This document shows positions 8,554 to 19,100 of a stretch of DNA of 64,000 nt, piece after piece. Positions within the stretch are counted from its first letter, which is position 1, and each line of letters begins with the position of its first letter. Origin of the DNA: JAFNAG01 sp963824985 (GTDB lineage: Bacteria > Acidobacteriota > UBA6911); the NCBI GenBank assembly GCA_963824985.1, contig CAWGRQ010000039.1, positions 56,333 to 120,332 of the forward strand, given 5' to 3'. The notes below the pieces were generated by a model. It was given only the letters and a program-made list of their open reading frames with translations. It was not told where the DNA came from and made no database searches. The translations under genes and the position numbers were made by a program.

Positions 8554-9410
8554 ATGACCGAGAGAAAACCAACCATGCTGCCATCCCTTTTTAAGAAGGT
8601 TTCCGATGGGCAGGCCCTCACCATGCTCACCTGCTATGATTTTCCCACAGCCGTCATGCAGGACCGTGCCGGCATCGACATCATCCTGGTGGGCGACAGC
8701 CTGGGCATGACCATGCTCGGCTACGAGAGCACCCTGCCGGTGACCATGGAAGACATGATCCGCCATGCCCAGGCCGTGCGCCGGGGCTCGCCGAATACCT
8801 GGCTTATCGGGGACATGCCGTATATGACCTATCAACCGAGCATCGAGACCGCAATTCGGAGTGCCGGCCGCTTCATGGCTGAAGCCGCCTGCAATGCCGT
8901 CAAACTCGAAGGGGGCATCGAAATGGCCGATCGGATTGCCGCGCTGGTACGCTCCGGCATACCTACGATGGGCCATCTTGGCTTGACCCCACAGAGTTCC
9001 AGCGCCCTGGGCGGGTTCCGCGTACAGGGAAAAGGCGCGGTGCAGGCCAAGAAAATCGTCGATGATGCCAAAGCGCTCGAGGAAGCGGGCGCCTATTCGA
9101 TCCTTCTCGAAATGGTCCCCGACCGTGTATGCAAGGTAATCACCGAACGGGCCAAAAACTGCTTCATCATCAGCCTTGGATCCGGACCCTACGCACACGG
9201 GCAGCTCCTGATCTATCACGACATGTTCGGGCTGTATCCCCGGTTCAAACCCAGAATGGCCAAGGTCTTTGCCGATGCCGGCAAGGTCATTCAGGGGGGC
9301 TCGACCAGTACGTCAAGGAGGTCACGGAACGCAGCTTCCCTCAGCCGGAAAACTGGTTCCAGATGCCTGACGAAGAATACGCCCGGTTCTGTGAAATGCT
9401 GAATTCGTAA
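8554..9410 (+). CDS. panB: 3-methyl-2-oxobutanoate hydroxymethyltransferase, with a frameshift near its 3' end
   Basis: Makes ketopantoate from alpha-ketoisovalerate and methylene-tetrahydrofolate, the first step of pantothenate and CoA synthesis. Family motifs: TMLTCYDFPTA, LVGDSLGMTMLGYESTLPVT, VKLEGG and ILLEMVP. The frame begun at 8554 runs to a stop at 9402, but after VIQGG it turns into non-family sequence. The other frame continues with the expected ending LDQYVKEVTERSFPQPENWF and stops at 9410. The break falls in a run of six G (9293-9298); a seventh G restores the whole protein, so a homopolymer indel is the simplest explanation. The ribosome site GGAGG precedes the ATG. The gene stands alone, but its methylene-THF cofactor links it to the one-carbon genes that follow. 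Confidence 0.9.
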
Positions 9411-9538
9411 TTCAACCGGATCAGTGGAAAACGCCTCGGGACTCATTTATGATGGCCGGGGGAATACTGTTGTTTTATTCATATGGCATGAGAATGCCGG
9501 TTTGATCTCATAGTTCCTGATCGAGAGAGGAATGCACA

Positions 9539-11305
9539 ATGGCCTATTACGATGCGACCAAGATGGCGGATTGGCAGATCGCGCAAGCGACTGAAAAGAA
9601 CATGCCTTCTCCTTCCGCCTGGAGGGAGAGGCTGGGACTGCGCGACGAAGAGCTTCTCCCCATGGGGAGAGTCTGCAAACTCAATTTCCTGAAAATCATC
9701 GAGCGACTGAAGAACCGGCCCGACGGAAAGTTCATCGAGGTGACAGCAATCACTCCGACTCCGCTGGGGGAGGGGAAAACGACCACTTCGCTGGGCCTGA
9801 TGCAGGGTTTGGGGAAATTGGGGAAAAACGTCGGCGGCTGCCTGCGTCAGCCTTCTGGCGGACCGACGATGAATATCAAGGGAACGGCGGCGGGCGGCGG
9901 GAATGCACTGTTGATCCCGATGACCGAATTCTCCCTCGGTCTTACCGGGGATCTCAACGACATCCAGAATGCGCACAACCTGGCAATGGTGGCGTTGACC
10001 GCGCGCATGCAGCACGAGCGGAACTATGGCGACGAACAGTTGCAGAAATTGAGCCGGATGCGCCGCCTGGACATCGATCCGACCCGGATTGAGTTTACCT
10101 GGGTAATGGATTATTGCGCGCAGGCGCTGCGCAACATGATCATCGGCATCGGCGGCCGCAACGACGGCTTCATGATGAAGTCCCAGTTCAATATCATCCC
10201 GAGTTCCGAACTCATGGCCATTCTGGCGATCGTGCGCGATCTTGCGGATTTGCGGGAACGCCTCGGGAATATCACCCTGGCCTTCGATCGCAACGGCAGG
10301 CCGGTCACCACTTCGGATCTCGAAGTTGCGGGCGCCATGTGCGCTTGGATGCGCAACACCATCAACCCGACGCTGTGCAGCACCGCGGAATATCAGCCCT
10401 GCATGGTGCACGCCGGCCCTTTCGCCAACATTGCCGTGGGCCAGTCGTCGATCATCGGGGACCGGGTCGGCCTCAAGCTGTTCGATTACCATGTCACGGA
10501 GAGCGGGTTCGGCGCCGACATCGGGTTTGAAAAATTCTGGAACGTCAAGTGCCGGTACGCCGGCATGAGCCCCAGCACTTCGGTGCTCACAGTCACCATC
10601 CGGGCGCTCAAGATGCACGGCAACGGCCCGGCGGTCGTGCCCGGAATCCCCTTGCCGGACGTCTACACCAAAGAGAACCTGGACCTGCTGGAGAAAGGCA
10701 TCCCCAACATGGTCCATCACATCAATATCATCCGCAAAGCCGGAATCAACCCGGTCGTGTGCATCAACAAATTCGCCACCGACACCAGGGACGAGATCGC
10801 CACGATCCGCAGGGCCGCGGAAGCGGCCGGCGCCCGCTGCGCCGTCTCCGAACAATGGGCCAGGGGGGGGGAGGGATCCATCGAGCTCGCCGAAGCCGTG
10901 ATCGAGGCTTGCAACGACAAGACCGATTTTCATTATCTGTACCCGCTCGAGAAGAAGCTGCGGGAACGCGTCGAAATCATCGCCAGGGAAGTTTATGGCG
11001 CCGACGGCGTCTCGTGGACTCCCGAAGCCAAGGCCAAGGCGGAAATGCTTGAAAAGGACGCCAAGTATGCCGATTACGCAACCCTGATGGTAAAAACCCA
11101 TCTGAGTCTCAGCCACGATCCCGAACGCAAGGGTGTTCCGAAGGGCTGGATCCTCCCGATCCGGGACGTGCTGATCTTTTCGGGAGCCAAGTTCCTATGC
11201 CCGCTCGCAGGCAGCATAAGCCTGATGCCGGGAACCGGGTCCAACCCTGGATTCCGGCGCGTGGACATCGACGTCAACACCGGTGAGGTCACCGGGCTGT
11301 TCTAG
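9539..11305 (+). CDS. fhs: Formate-tetrahydrofolate ligase (formyl-THF synthetase)
   Basis: 588 residues, slightly longer than the usual 555-560. It reversibly makes 10-formyl-THF from formate, THF and ATP. The P-loop-like nucleotide site TPTPLGEGKTTTSLGL lies at about 70-86. Other family stretches include LRQPSGGPTMNIKGTAAGGG, FSLGLTGDLNDI and GMSPSTSVLTVTIRALKMHGNGP, and the C-terminus GTGSNPGFRRVDIDVNTGEVTGLF is intact. GAGAGG lies about six bases before the ATG. It opens a plus-strand run with the methyltransferase, DUF1638, UroD-like and corrinoid genes, so it probably belongs to the same one-carbon operon. In that setting it could run toward formate and ATP. Confidence 0.96.
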   Translation: MAYYDATKMADWQIAQATEKNMPSPSAWRERLGLRDEELLPMGRVCKLNFLKIIERLKNRPDGKFIEVTAITPTPLGEGKTTTSLGLMQGLGKLGKNVGGCLRQPSGGPTMNIKGTAAGGGNALLIPMTEFSLGLTGDLNDIQNAHNLAMVALTARMQHERNYGDEQLQKLSRMRRLDIDPTRIEFTWVMDYCAQALRNMIIGIGGRNDGFMMKSQFNIIPSSELMAILAIVRDLADLRERLGNITLAFDRNGRPVTTSDLEVAGAMCAWMRNTINPTLCSTAEYQPCMVHAGPFANIAVGQSSIIGDRVGLKLFDYHVTESGFGADIGFEKFWNVKCRYAGMSPSTSVLTVTIRALKMHGNGPAVVPGIPLPDVYTKENLDLLEKGIPNMVHHINIIRKAGINPVVCINKFATDTRDEIATIRRAAEAAGARCAVSEQWARGGEGSIELAEAVIEACNDKTDFHYLYPLEKKLRERVEIIAREVYGADGVSWTPEAKAKAEMLEKDAKYADYATLMVKTHLSLSHDPERKGVPKGWILPIRDVLIFSGAKFLCPLAGSISLMPGTGSNPGFRRVDIDVNTGEVTGLF

Positions 11306-11398
11306 TTGGCCTGCCGGATCGAGGATTCGCAACGCGGCGGGCGCTTCATCCGGCGCCCGCCCCTTACCACAGGCGGTGGGTTTTGGAGAGGTGAAACC

Positions 11399-12232
11399 GT
11401 GCTGATTATCGGAGAACGCATCAACGCAACACGCAAGCGCATCGGGGAAGCAGTCATGAAGCGGGATGCTGCTCTTATTCAGGAGGAGGCCCGCAAGCAG
11501 GTGGAGGCCGGCGCCCACATGCTGGATGTCAACGGCGGGGTAGCCGGGGAGGAAGTGGAAAACCTGAAGTGGCTGGTGGATACCGTCCAGAAGGTCGCGC
11601 AGGTCCCGCTCTGCCTGGACAGCGCCGATCCCGAAGCGTTGCGGCAGGCGCTGCCCCTATGCCGGCAGCCACCCATGATTAACTCGATCACCGACGAGCC
11701 GGCGCGGTTCGGCGCCGTCCTGCCCCTGGTTAAGGAGTACGGCGCGAGCGTGATCGCCCTCTGCCTCTCGTCAGCGGCGCCGCCCAAGGGGTTGGAGGAC
11801 CGTGTGGCCACCGCGATCGGTCTCATAGAAAGGCTGACCGCAGCGGGAGTCGCGCCCGGGAACATCTATGTTGATCCCTGTGTCTTCCCGCTGAGTACCG
11901 GCTCGGAACATGGCCCGGCGGTGCTCGATGCCATCACTCGGATCCGGAGCCAATTTCCCGACGTCCACACCAGTTGCGGCGTCAGCAATGTCTCGTATGG
12001 ACTTCCAATCCGCAAACTGCTGAATGAGGTATTTCTTCTGATGCTCCTGGGCAGGGGAATGGACGCGGCTATCATCGACCCCTGCGATGCCGGCTTGATG
12101 GCAAAGATATCCGCGGCCGAGGCTCTCGGCGGGCGAGACAAGCATTGCAAAGCCTATTTGCGCGCCTATCGGGATGGCAAGCTCGAACCGCTCCCTGCCG
12201 CCCCGGCTAATCCCCAACCCCAGGGTTCGTAA
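11399..12232 (+). CDS. Pterin-binding methyltransferase, methyl-THF:corrinoid type (AcsE/MtvA-like)
   Basis: 277 residues. The GTG at 11399 is chosen because it follows GGAGAGGTGAAACC; the frame is open further upstream to 11306 without a site. It is a TIM-barrel pterin-binding protein: LIIGERINATRK at the N-terminus, HMLDVNGG, VPLCLDSADPEALRQAL, MINSITDE, YVDPCVFPLSTG, and SCGVSNVSYGLP near the C-terminus, all typical of methyl-THF:corrinoid methyltransferases. It should pass a methyl group between a corrinoid protein and THF. The cognate partner is probably the corrinoid protein at 14260-14913. Which direction it runs is not shown by the sequence. It follows fhs by 93 bp. Confidence 0.9.
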   Translation: MLIIGERINATRKRIGEAVMKRDAALIQEEARKQVEAGAHMLDVNGGVAGEEVENLKWLVDTVQKVAQVPLCLDSADPEALRQALPLCRQPPMINSITDEPARFGAVLPLVKEYGASVIALCLSSAAPPKGLEDRVATAIGLIERLTAAGVAPGNIYVDPCVFPLSTGSEHGPAVLDAITRIRSQFPDVHTSCGVSNVSYGLPIRKLLNEVFLLMLLGRGMDAAIIDPCDAGLMAKISAAEALGGRDKHCKAYLRAYRDGKLEPLPAAPANPQPQGS

Positions 12233-12319
12233 GATCCGCGCCTGGCACGAACGTTACGCGCGCACACGCTCACGCCTCGGGAGGGCAAAGCGGCAAGGCG
12301 CCGCTTGAAAAACGCAACC

Positions 12320-13078
12320 ATGCCAAAGCAGCCGACCGTTATAATCGCCTGTGCAGTGTTCTCGGATGTTCTCCGCCGTTACGTCGATGATCCCGGCACC
12401 AGACTGCTGTTCATGGATTATGGCCTTCACCTCACGCCGCGAAAGATGAAGGATGCCATTCAGGCCCCCCTCGATGCCCTGGCCGAAACGCATTGGGTGC
12501 GACTCGGATTCGGCCTGTGCGGCAACGGCCTGGTCGGCCTGAAGTCGCGCCGGCACACATTGATCATCCCCCGGGTCGACGACTGCATCGCACTCTTCCT
12601 GGGCTCGCGTGCCGCCTACCTGAAGGAATTCGACGCCCACCCGGGCACTTACTACCTGACTCCGGGATGGCTGGAGTGCGGCGGCGAACCTTTGAGCGAG
12701 TACCTGAAGAATTGCGCCGCCTATGGCCAGGAGAAGGCGGCGTTGATCTCCAATGCCATGTACCGGAACTACCGGAAGGTGCGCCTGATCGCATTGACCG
12801 CCGATGCTCTCGATAAATATCGCCCGCGAGCCTTGGAAGTGGCCGAGTTCTGCCGGCAACGCTGGAACTGGGAGTATGCGGAAAGTATTGGATCGGACGC
12901 CCTCATCCGCCGGCTGCTGAGTTACGATCCCGCCCAAGCGGCCCGTGACGCAGGCCGCCTTGATCGCGAGTTTGTGGTCATCCAGCCAGGCCAGGAAGTG
13001 ATGCAGGAACACTTCATGATGAACCGGGATAACCCTCAGGAGGAATCCAGCCCATGTATTACCTGTACAACCAAGTGA
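12320..13078 (+). CDS. DUF1638 family protein
   Basis: 252 residues. Family-type motifs: LGFGLCGNGLVGL, IPRVDDCIALFLGSR and PGTYYLTPGWLECGG. The conserved Cys, Asp-Asp-Cys and Trp-x-Glu-Cys positions suggest a metal or cofactor site. DUF1638 members commonly sit beside corrinoid methyltransferases in anaerobes, but I know of no established reaction. The ATG at 12320 is used; a TTG at 12305 is in frame, and neither has a clear ribosome site. Its last 25 bases overlap the UroD-like gene, so the two are very probably translationally coupled. Its place between a THF methyltransferase and a UroD-like methyltransferase suggests a helper role in methyl transfer or corrinoid repair. Confidence 0.85.
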   Translation: MPKQPTVIIACAVFSDVLRRYVDDPGTRLLFMDYGLHLTPRKMKDAIQAPLDALAETHWVRLGFGLCGNGLVGLKSRRHTLIIPRVDDCIALFLGSRAAYLKEFDAHPGTYYLTPGWLECGGEPLSEYLKNCAAYGQEKAALISNAMYRNYRKVRLIALTADALDKYRPRALEVAEFCRQRWNWEYAESIGSDALIRRLLSYDPAQAARDAGRLDREFVVIQPGQEVMQEHFMMNRDNPQEESSPCITCTTK

Positions 13079-14199
13079 CGGAAATGACCCCGATAGAGCG
13101 GATGAAAGCCGCGCTCGGCGGCGAAAAGCCCGACCGGGTACCGGTTCACGTCTATCCCCGCTGGGCGCCCCTCGAGTATCTGGGCTTGAACTTCCGGCAA
13201 GTGTGGGAAGTCCCCGATCTATATGTGAAAGCTCAGATCGTGGGGCAGGAGCGTTTCCAATACGACTGCGTCATCGACTACGACATGATGGGCCCGGTCG
13301 AAGAAGCATTGGGCACGGTCCTCAAATACCCTGAAAACGATGTCCCTATGGTCAAAGAGCCGGCCATCAAGACCAAAGAGGACATGCGGAAGGTCAATTG
13401 GAAGATCGATCCGCGCAAAGACGGGAACATGCCCAAGGTCCTCTATGTCATCCGCAGGCTTAAGGAGGAGCTGCTCAAAAGAGGCGGCGGCCGGCAGCAC
13501 GTTCCAATCATGACCTGGGGAAGCTGCCCATCGAGGACTGTGGGGTGCCTCCTCGGGTTCCAGAAGTGGTTTACCATCGTCGTGCGTGATCCGGCGTGGG
13601 CTCAGGAACTCATGGAGCTGGCACTCGACCCGTGGTTGGAAATGGTGAAGGCCGAGGTGGAGGCCGGAGCCGACATGGTCTGGGTCAACGATCCGGTTTC
13701 ATCGGCTGATTGCATATCCCGAGACGCCTATGAAAAGCTCACCCAGCCCATGGAGAGGAGATTCATAGAAGCCATCAGGAAAGAGACGGGCGTCCCGGTC
13801 GTATTCCATCCTTGCGGAAATTGGCACGACCGCCTGGATCTGGTAGCGCAGAATCAGGCAGACTGCTATTTCCTGGGCCCGATGGACATCCGCCTGTGCG
13901 TCGATAAGATCGTCGAACAGAATATCGCGGGGAAGGCCCGCGCCAAGGCCATCAACGGAAATCTCGGGGCTACGTCTCCAACCGTCACGGCCCAGAAAGT
14001 GCCGTTGCCGTATGCCACGACGCTTGGGACCGGGACGCCCGATGCCATCGAAGCCGAATCCAGGGAAGTGATTTCCGTGGTCGAGGGGAGCGGGTTGAGG
14101 AGTATCCTCGGCCCCAATTGCTGGATCCCCCCGGGTACGCCCTTCGTCAACATTGATGCGCTCGTTTACGCCGCCAGAAAGTTCGGTCGTCTGGCATAG
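13054..14199 (+). CDS. UroD-family zinc methyltransferase (MtaA/MtbA/CmuA-like)
   Basis: 381 residues. Members of this branch use a zinc-bound thiol or cobalamin site to move methyl groups; true uroporphyrinogen decarboxylases lack the zinc triad. The triad is visible: H252 and C254 in FHPCGNW and C356 in LGPNCWIPPGTP. The N-terminus MTPIERMKAALGGEKPDRVPV is typical of the family. The ATG at 13054 has AGGAGG upstream and lies inside the DUF1638 gene; the later ATG at 13084 lacks a site. It is followed 60 bp on by the corrinoid protein, its likely partner. Substrate is unknown: no MttB, MtaB or MtmB partner is in the window, so it may itself be the substrate-specific enzyme. Confidence 0.9.
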   Translation: MYYLYNQVTEMTPIERMKAALGGEKPDRVPVHVYPRWAPLEYLGLNFRQVWEVPDLYVKAQIVGQERFQYDCVIDYDMMGPVEEALGTVLKYPENDVPMVKEPAIKTKEDMRKVNWKIDPRKDGNMPKVLYVIRRLKEELLKRGGGRQHVPIMTWGSCPSRTVGCLLGFQKWFTIVVRDPAWAQELMELALDPWLEMVKAEVEAGADMVWVNDPVSSADCISRDAYEKLTQPMERRFIEAIRKETGVPVVFHPCGNWHDRLDLVAQNQADCYFLGPMDIRLCVDKIVEQNIAGKARAKAINGNLGATSPTVTAQKVPLPYATTLGTGTPDAIEAESREVISVVEGSGLRSILGPNCWIPPGTPFVNIDALVYAARKFGRLA

Positions 14200-14259
14200 T
14201 GCACAGCCGGCCATCGATCGGAATCGCCGGCCTAGGATCACAGCAACCAGGAGGTGAAA

Positions 14260-14913
14260 ATGGCTTTCAGTGATGACGTATTGGAAGGGATCAAGCGCAG
14301 TATCGTGGAGATGGAAGATCAGCAGGCGGTCGCCTTGACCAGAAAGGCGCTTGAGGACCACCCCGCCGAGGAAATCCTGAACAAAGCCCTGATCCCGGCG
14401 ATGGAAATAGTCGGGAATGAGTACGAACAGGGGAAGAAGTTCATCCCGGAAATGCTCCTGGCCGCCGAAGCCATGACGGCGGCGCTGGACCTGTTGAAGC
14501 CTGCACTGGCGCGTTCAGATGTCAAAAAGGTCGGCAAGGTTGTCATGGGGACCGTGGAGGGGGATGTCCATGACATCGGGCAGAGAATGGTCTGCATCAT
14601 GCTGGAGGGAGCCGGTTTCGAGGTTCACAGTCTGGGTGCCGATGTTCCGGCCGTCGACTTCATCGAAGCGGTCAAGGCCAGGAACCCCGACATCCTTGGA
14701 ATGTCGGCGCTGCTCACGACCACGGCGCCGCGCATGAAAGGGGTTATCGAAGCCCTCAAGCAGCATGGCCTGAGGGATTCGGTTAAGGTAATGGTCGGCG
14801 GCGCCATTCTGAATCAGCGCCTCGCCGACGAATATGGAGCCGACGGATTTGCGCCGGATGCGGCCTCCGCAACGCGACTGGCCCGGAGTCTGATCGAAGC
14901 AGCACGCTCGTGA
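14260..14913 (+). CDS. Methyltransferase-cognate corrinoid protein (MtaC/MtvC type)
   Basis: 217 residues. It carries the methyl group on cobalt between two methyltransferases. An N-terminal four-helix cap domain (about 1-85, with MLLAAEAMTAALDLLKP) precedes the B12-binding Rossmann fold, which begins GTVEGDVHDIGQ with the lower-ligand histidine H104 in the DxHxxG motif and ends with VGGAILNQRLADEYGADGF. The ATG at 14260 follows AGGAGGTG; a GTG at 14254 overlaps that site. Last gene of the plus-strand one-carbon run. The region directly downstream has been rearranged: a 236-bp fragment of a gene otherwise found at 21.7 kb begins 8 bp after its stop. Confidence 0.95.
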   Translation: MAFSDDVLEGIKRSIVEMEDQQAVALTRKALEDHPAEEILNKALIPAMEIVGNEYEQGKKFIPEMLLAAEAMTAALDLLKPALARSDVKKVGKVVMGTVEGDVHDIGQRMVCIMLEGAGFEVHSLGADVPAVDFIEAVKARNPDILGMSALLTTTAPRMKGVIEALKQHGLRDSVKVMVGGAILNQRLADEYGADGFAPDAASATRLARSLIEAARS

Positions 14914-14920
14914 GTGTTGG

Positions 14921-15156
14921 GGTTAGCGCCGGGGCAGGCTCCAGGATGATTTCCGCCGCCAGGCGCGCAGACTTGCTCACCAGGCCGACACAGGCTTTGT
15001 GTCCGCCGGCGAGATGGAACTTTTCTTCCTCCTCTATAACCAGCATTTCGAAGCTCCGGCCGAAAATCCGCATATGCAGGTCTCTGCACGACCAGCTCCC
15101 GAATTCCTGTATGAAACGGTGATAGAAGCTTCGGATCAACAGCAGGGACCGGGGCA
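14921..15156 (-). pseudogene. Duplicated 3' fragment of the C_GCAxxG gene (direct-repeat copy 1)
   Basis: About 95% identical by eye to 21682-21917, in the same orientation. Read on the minus strand it encodes the C-terminal part of the C_GCAxxG protein (RSFYHRFIQEFGSWSCRDL, then IEEEEKFHLAGGHKACVGL). It carries a one-base insertion near its end, and the whole N-terminal cysteine region is missing. The right edge joins directly to an IS91-like transposase remnant. Together with the intact copy it brackets a 6.5 kb island. Confidence 0.85.
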
Positions 15157-15420
15157 GCCCCAGGTTTCTCGGTGGATGTTTTGGTTTGCGATCGCTGCGG
15201 CAGTCGCATGAGAATGCTCTGCGCGGTCCATCCGCCGCAGTCCGTAAAACCCTGGAATACCTCGATCTCCCTTCGCGCCCACCGCCGATTGCCCCGCGAT
15301 GCCGCCTTCCGAGCCTTTCGATCCGCAGCCATGCTTTCAGTAAGCAGCAATCATCGCCCGCCCCGGGCCGAAGTGTGCAGAAATCAGAATTCCCGGAAAT
15401 GGACTTTTCGTAAAATCAGC
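15157..15420 (+). mobile_element. Remnant of an IS91-type (Y2) transposase C-terminus
   Basis: The reading frame gives VDVLVCDRCGSRMRMLCAVHPP. After a one-base shift near 15242 the next frame continues VRKTLEYLDLPSRPPPIAP. That succession (zinc-knuckle CxxCG, IHPPxxVxxILEYLxLPSRPPPIAP) is the usual C-terminus of IS91-family transposases. No catalytic domain remains. It begins at the exact edge of the 14921-15156 fragment. Rolling-circle elements of this family can carry neighbouring DNA, so it may be connected with the duplication, but that is inference. Confidence 0.65.
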
Positions 15421-16142
15421 AAGTTGCGGTCCGGGGCGGAATGCAATCGCATGATTTACATAATGAAGTGGACAAACTGGTGCCAATATCGCCTGCCATC
15501 AGTCCCGCATCCGCAAAGTACCTGGGTTAGGATTACGCAATCGTGTTCTTTGATATATCTCTGTCTCCACAGGATACGCTGTAAGTCATGGGGATACTGG
15601 TACCGTCACTCCTCCCCTAACCACCAGGCGATCCTATTTTCGACGTTATTCATCCTGACCGATCCGCCGACATCTCACGAAAAATATACCTGCCAGATTG
15701 TCTGCGGCGTAATTATCTCGACCGTCAGCTTCGCAGTCTTCGGGTGGATTGGCGCAGTTTACTACCTGCTTGCGGGCGTGCTCGCAGGCAACCTCTGAGA
15801 AGCCTGGCGCCGATTTTCCCTTGCGCTTCCAGACTGCAGGGATTATAAAGCTACAAGAGTCACCAGGCCCAGCGATGTGTGACCGGACGGGCCTCAGAAG
15901 TGGGCAGATTTCTCATTCCGGGCATGCAAACAGAAAAAATCTGAAAACAGAGGGTGGAATTGCGCATGCGCCCATTTCTCTTTTGCCCTCAGATGCGGAA
16001 TATCTGCACACCTGCCAGGTCGCTGGATTTACGCGCTCCCGAATTCGCATTCTCGCAGATTCATGCCGCACCGGCCTCGGACGGGAGATTCTTTTAGCCG
16101 TATCTATCTTGTGTTCTGACACATAGCCGGGAGGAGGAAATC
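15421..16142. other. Non-coding stretch inside the island
   Basis: I see no gene, tRNA or repeat here. Base composition is less GC-rich than the flanking genes, and short ORFs have no family resemblance. The last 60 bases lead to a ribosome site (GGGAGGAGGAAATC) for the secreted protein starting at 16143. Confidence 0.5.
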
Positions 16143-19100
16143 ATGAAGGTTCGATTCGCCGGGAATGCGCTTTTGATATCAGCTCTCTTGCTCATTTGCC
16201 TGGCGACTGCCCACGCGCAGTCGCAGCTGGTGCCCTTGATTACCGACAAGACGCCGCTGCCTTTGCCGAACAAATTGCTCGCCGAGCGGGAGCGGGAGCG
16301 TGCTTAACCAGTCGGGAGACTATGCCTTTATAACCGGGGTGCGAAACTCCGCGCTCTTTCTGGTCCGTGCTGGAGAATCATCGCCGACACTGGTTATGCA
16401 GTCGGGCGACGAGATACCTGGCTACCCCGGCAGCCGCGCGCAGATGTTCTCCGGCGCTGCTCTTCTGGCTCTGAACAGCTCGGGGCTGCTCGCCTTCACG
16501 GTGGATACGGCGCTCCCCACTGGGGAGTTGGTAGGGATCATCCTGACCTTTGATGGGAGCTCATTCAAAAAAATCGTTGCCGGAAACGACGTGGCCCCGG
16601 GTACGGGCGGGCTGCGCTATGGGCGCAGCGCTAGTTTTATCGGGATGAACGACTCCGGCGACGTGGTTTTCAATGCAAACTTTAGATTTATGCCGTACCT
16701 GCCGACATCCGCCGCGCAAGGGGCTCTCTTTATTTCTCCGGGCGGCGGTGCGCCCGTCCGTTTAATCGGTATCGGTGACGCAGCCCCGGAAGTGGGGCAA
16801 GGCAAAACCCTGGCTACAATGAGTGCAATCCGCCTGAACAACCGGGGCGAGATACTCTTCAGCGCCCTTATGTTTGACAGCTCAGGTGCATCAGCCGGCT
16901 CCGGATTGTTCATTGCCAGCACAGCGGGAAATCGCAAGGTAGTCGCCAACGGCGATCCCAATCCGTCTGGTGGATTTTTCTCCTTACCGAGTGTCTCGGG
17001 CTTGCTCAACAATGCTGGCCAGGTGGCGTTCGCCGCAGCCGGAGCGATCTGGATAAACTCACCCGGAACGGGAAACAGCAAGGCATTGCCGGGGGGAGTG
17101 TCCGTACCGATTCCGCCGGGAGGAACCATCGGCACACAATTGTCTCTACAGGCTTTTAGCGATGACAGCACCATAGCCTTTACCGCATATATCACAAACC
17201 CCACCGGCAGAGCGCTATTTCGCCTGCGCCCGGGTTGGCCTCTGGAAGTGGTCGTCTATCGAAACCAAGCGGCTCTGGGCGCCGAGCCCTCCACCTTCTA
17301 CGATTTCTCTGAGATTTCAATCAATGCCGGCGGGGCAATCGGTTTCCGCGCCACGCTCCAGGGAGGCTCATCCCATCGGCATTTACCGGCAAGCCGGCGC
17401 TGATCTTCCGGCGCCGGTCGTTCTCGAAGGCCAATCGACCACGCTTCCGGACGGAGGAAGGTATTCACTGACGTCATCGACCAGAGCGCGGATCCTCGAC
17501 TCCGGAGAGGTGTTTTTCCGGTCGGATGTGTTCGACGGCGAGGCGGACGGCGGTGAGTTTCTGATTTCGGAAAGTGACACCCGAGTCCTGATGAGCACAG
17601 ACGAAATCTTACCCGATAATGCCAGGCCCAACCTGTACAATTGGATCCTCAGTGCCGCGGGGGATTATATCGGACTGTCGGCATCCCGGAATGGGGGCGG
17701 CCCGATCCTTGCGATTCACAACATTGCGACCCACACAACCTCGGTGATTGCCTCGCAGGGGGATGTGGTCCCGGGAATCGGCCGCATCAAGCTCAACAAC
17801 CAGAATCATTTCATCAACACCGGCGGGAACCTGGTGTTTTCCGCGACGACCGTCGCGCAATCACCCGGTTGGGTTATTTTTTCGGGATCTCCCGGGACCG
17901 GATTGACCAAAATTGTGGCCACAGGTGACACGGATTCGGACGGAAGGATTTTTCGCACAGGGTCGTTAGGCTGGGGGAAACCCGCGCAATTCAACAACGC
18001 CGGACAGGTGGTTTTTTCCAGCTCCATGTCAGACGGGAACACCGGAATCTATGTCGGCAAAGCGGGTGAGGTTTCCGTCAAGATCGCGCTTAGTGGAGAA
18101 CCCGCGCCCGGCGGAGGCTCGTTCACCGTCTTTCGATCCCGTTCGATAAATAAGGAGAGCCAAGTGGCATTCCTGGCCGACATTGGCCCCGGCACCAGTT
18201 CTACGCCCGCGCCTCAAGGCATATATGTTTATAAGCCGGGAATCGGCATGGAAAAGATCGCCGCCACCGGCGATCCAGGCCCCGAAGGAACCACGTTCGC
18301 CGGATTTGACATTCCCGACTTTAACAACCTCGGAGAGGTTGCCTTCGAAGCGACACTGACCGGCGGCGTGCCGAGAGGCGGAGTCTTTGTGGCTTCCTCT
18401 TCGGTCCCGCCGACGGTTATTGTCTTGGATGGTCAATTGGCACCCGCAGGGGGGATTTTCAGCATCCCGATCATTAACCCCATGAGCACATACCTGGATC
18501 CCAGGCCCGACATCCTGATTAACGACCTTCATGACGTGGTTTTCCGTGCCGATCTGACTGGAGGAACCTCGGATTCCGGTTATTTTGTGCACCGCGGCGC
18601 GTCGGGAACCCTGCAGGCGATCGCCTTGCAGGGGCAGAATGCGCCCGGAACCACGGGCGTCTTTTCCTACATCACGACAAGTCTCAATAATGCGCTGGCC
18701 GAGTATTTTACGCTGGACCACGAAGGCAATATCGAGTTCCGGGCCTGGTACCAGGCCGACGGCAGCACTCCCGTTCTCGGCAGCTGGCATGTCAAGCCGG
18801 ATAACAGCCAGGAGGAGATCCTGGTGCGTGGCACTGTCCCGCCCGAGTTCGGCGGCGGCACAGTCGTGAATTTCAAGGAAAGCAACGCATGGAACAGCGG
18901 AGGACGCTATGCCCTGTCGGCAAGCGCTACCGGAGGAACGTTTTCCGAAGGCATATTCCTGTTTGTGCCTGGTACCAGCACGCCGGCACCGCCGGGCGCC
19001 AGCGTTGACGTGCAGCCGACAGACGATACCACCGGCGCCAAGCCCGTAACACTGACCTTCGACAGCGTGATTGAAGCCGGAACTGTTTCTTTGACGACCT

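Noticed and set aside
16300..17403. Independent genes at 16300-17403 and 17324-19768
   Set aside because: The repeat pattern continues across both breaks and the signal peptide is in a third frame at 16143, so they are parts of one broken gene.
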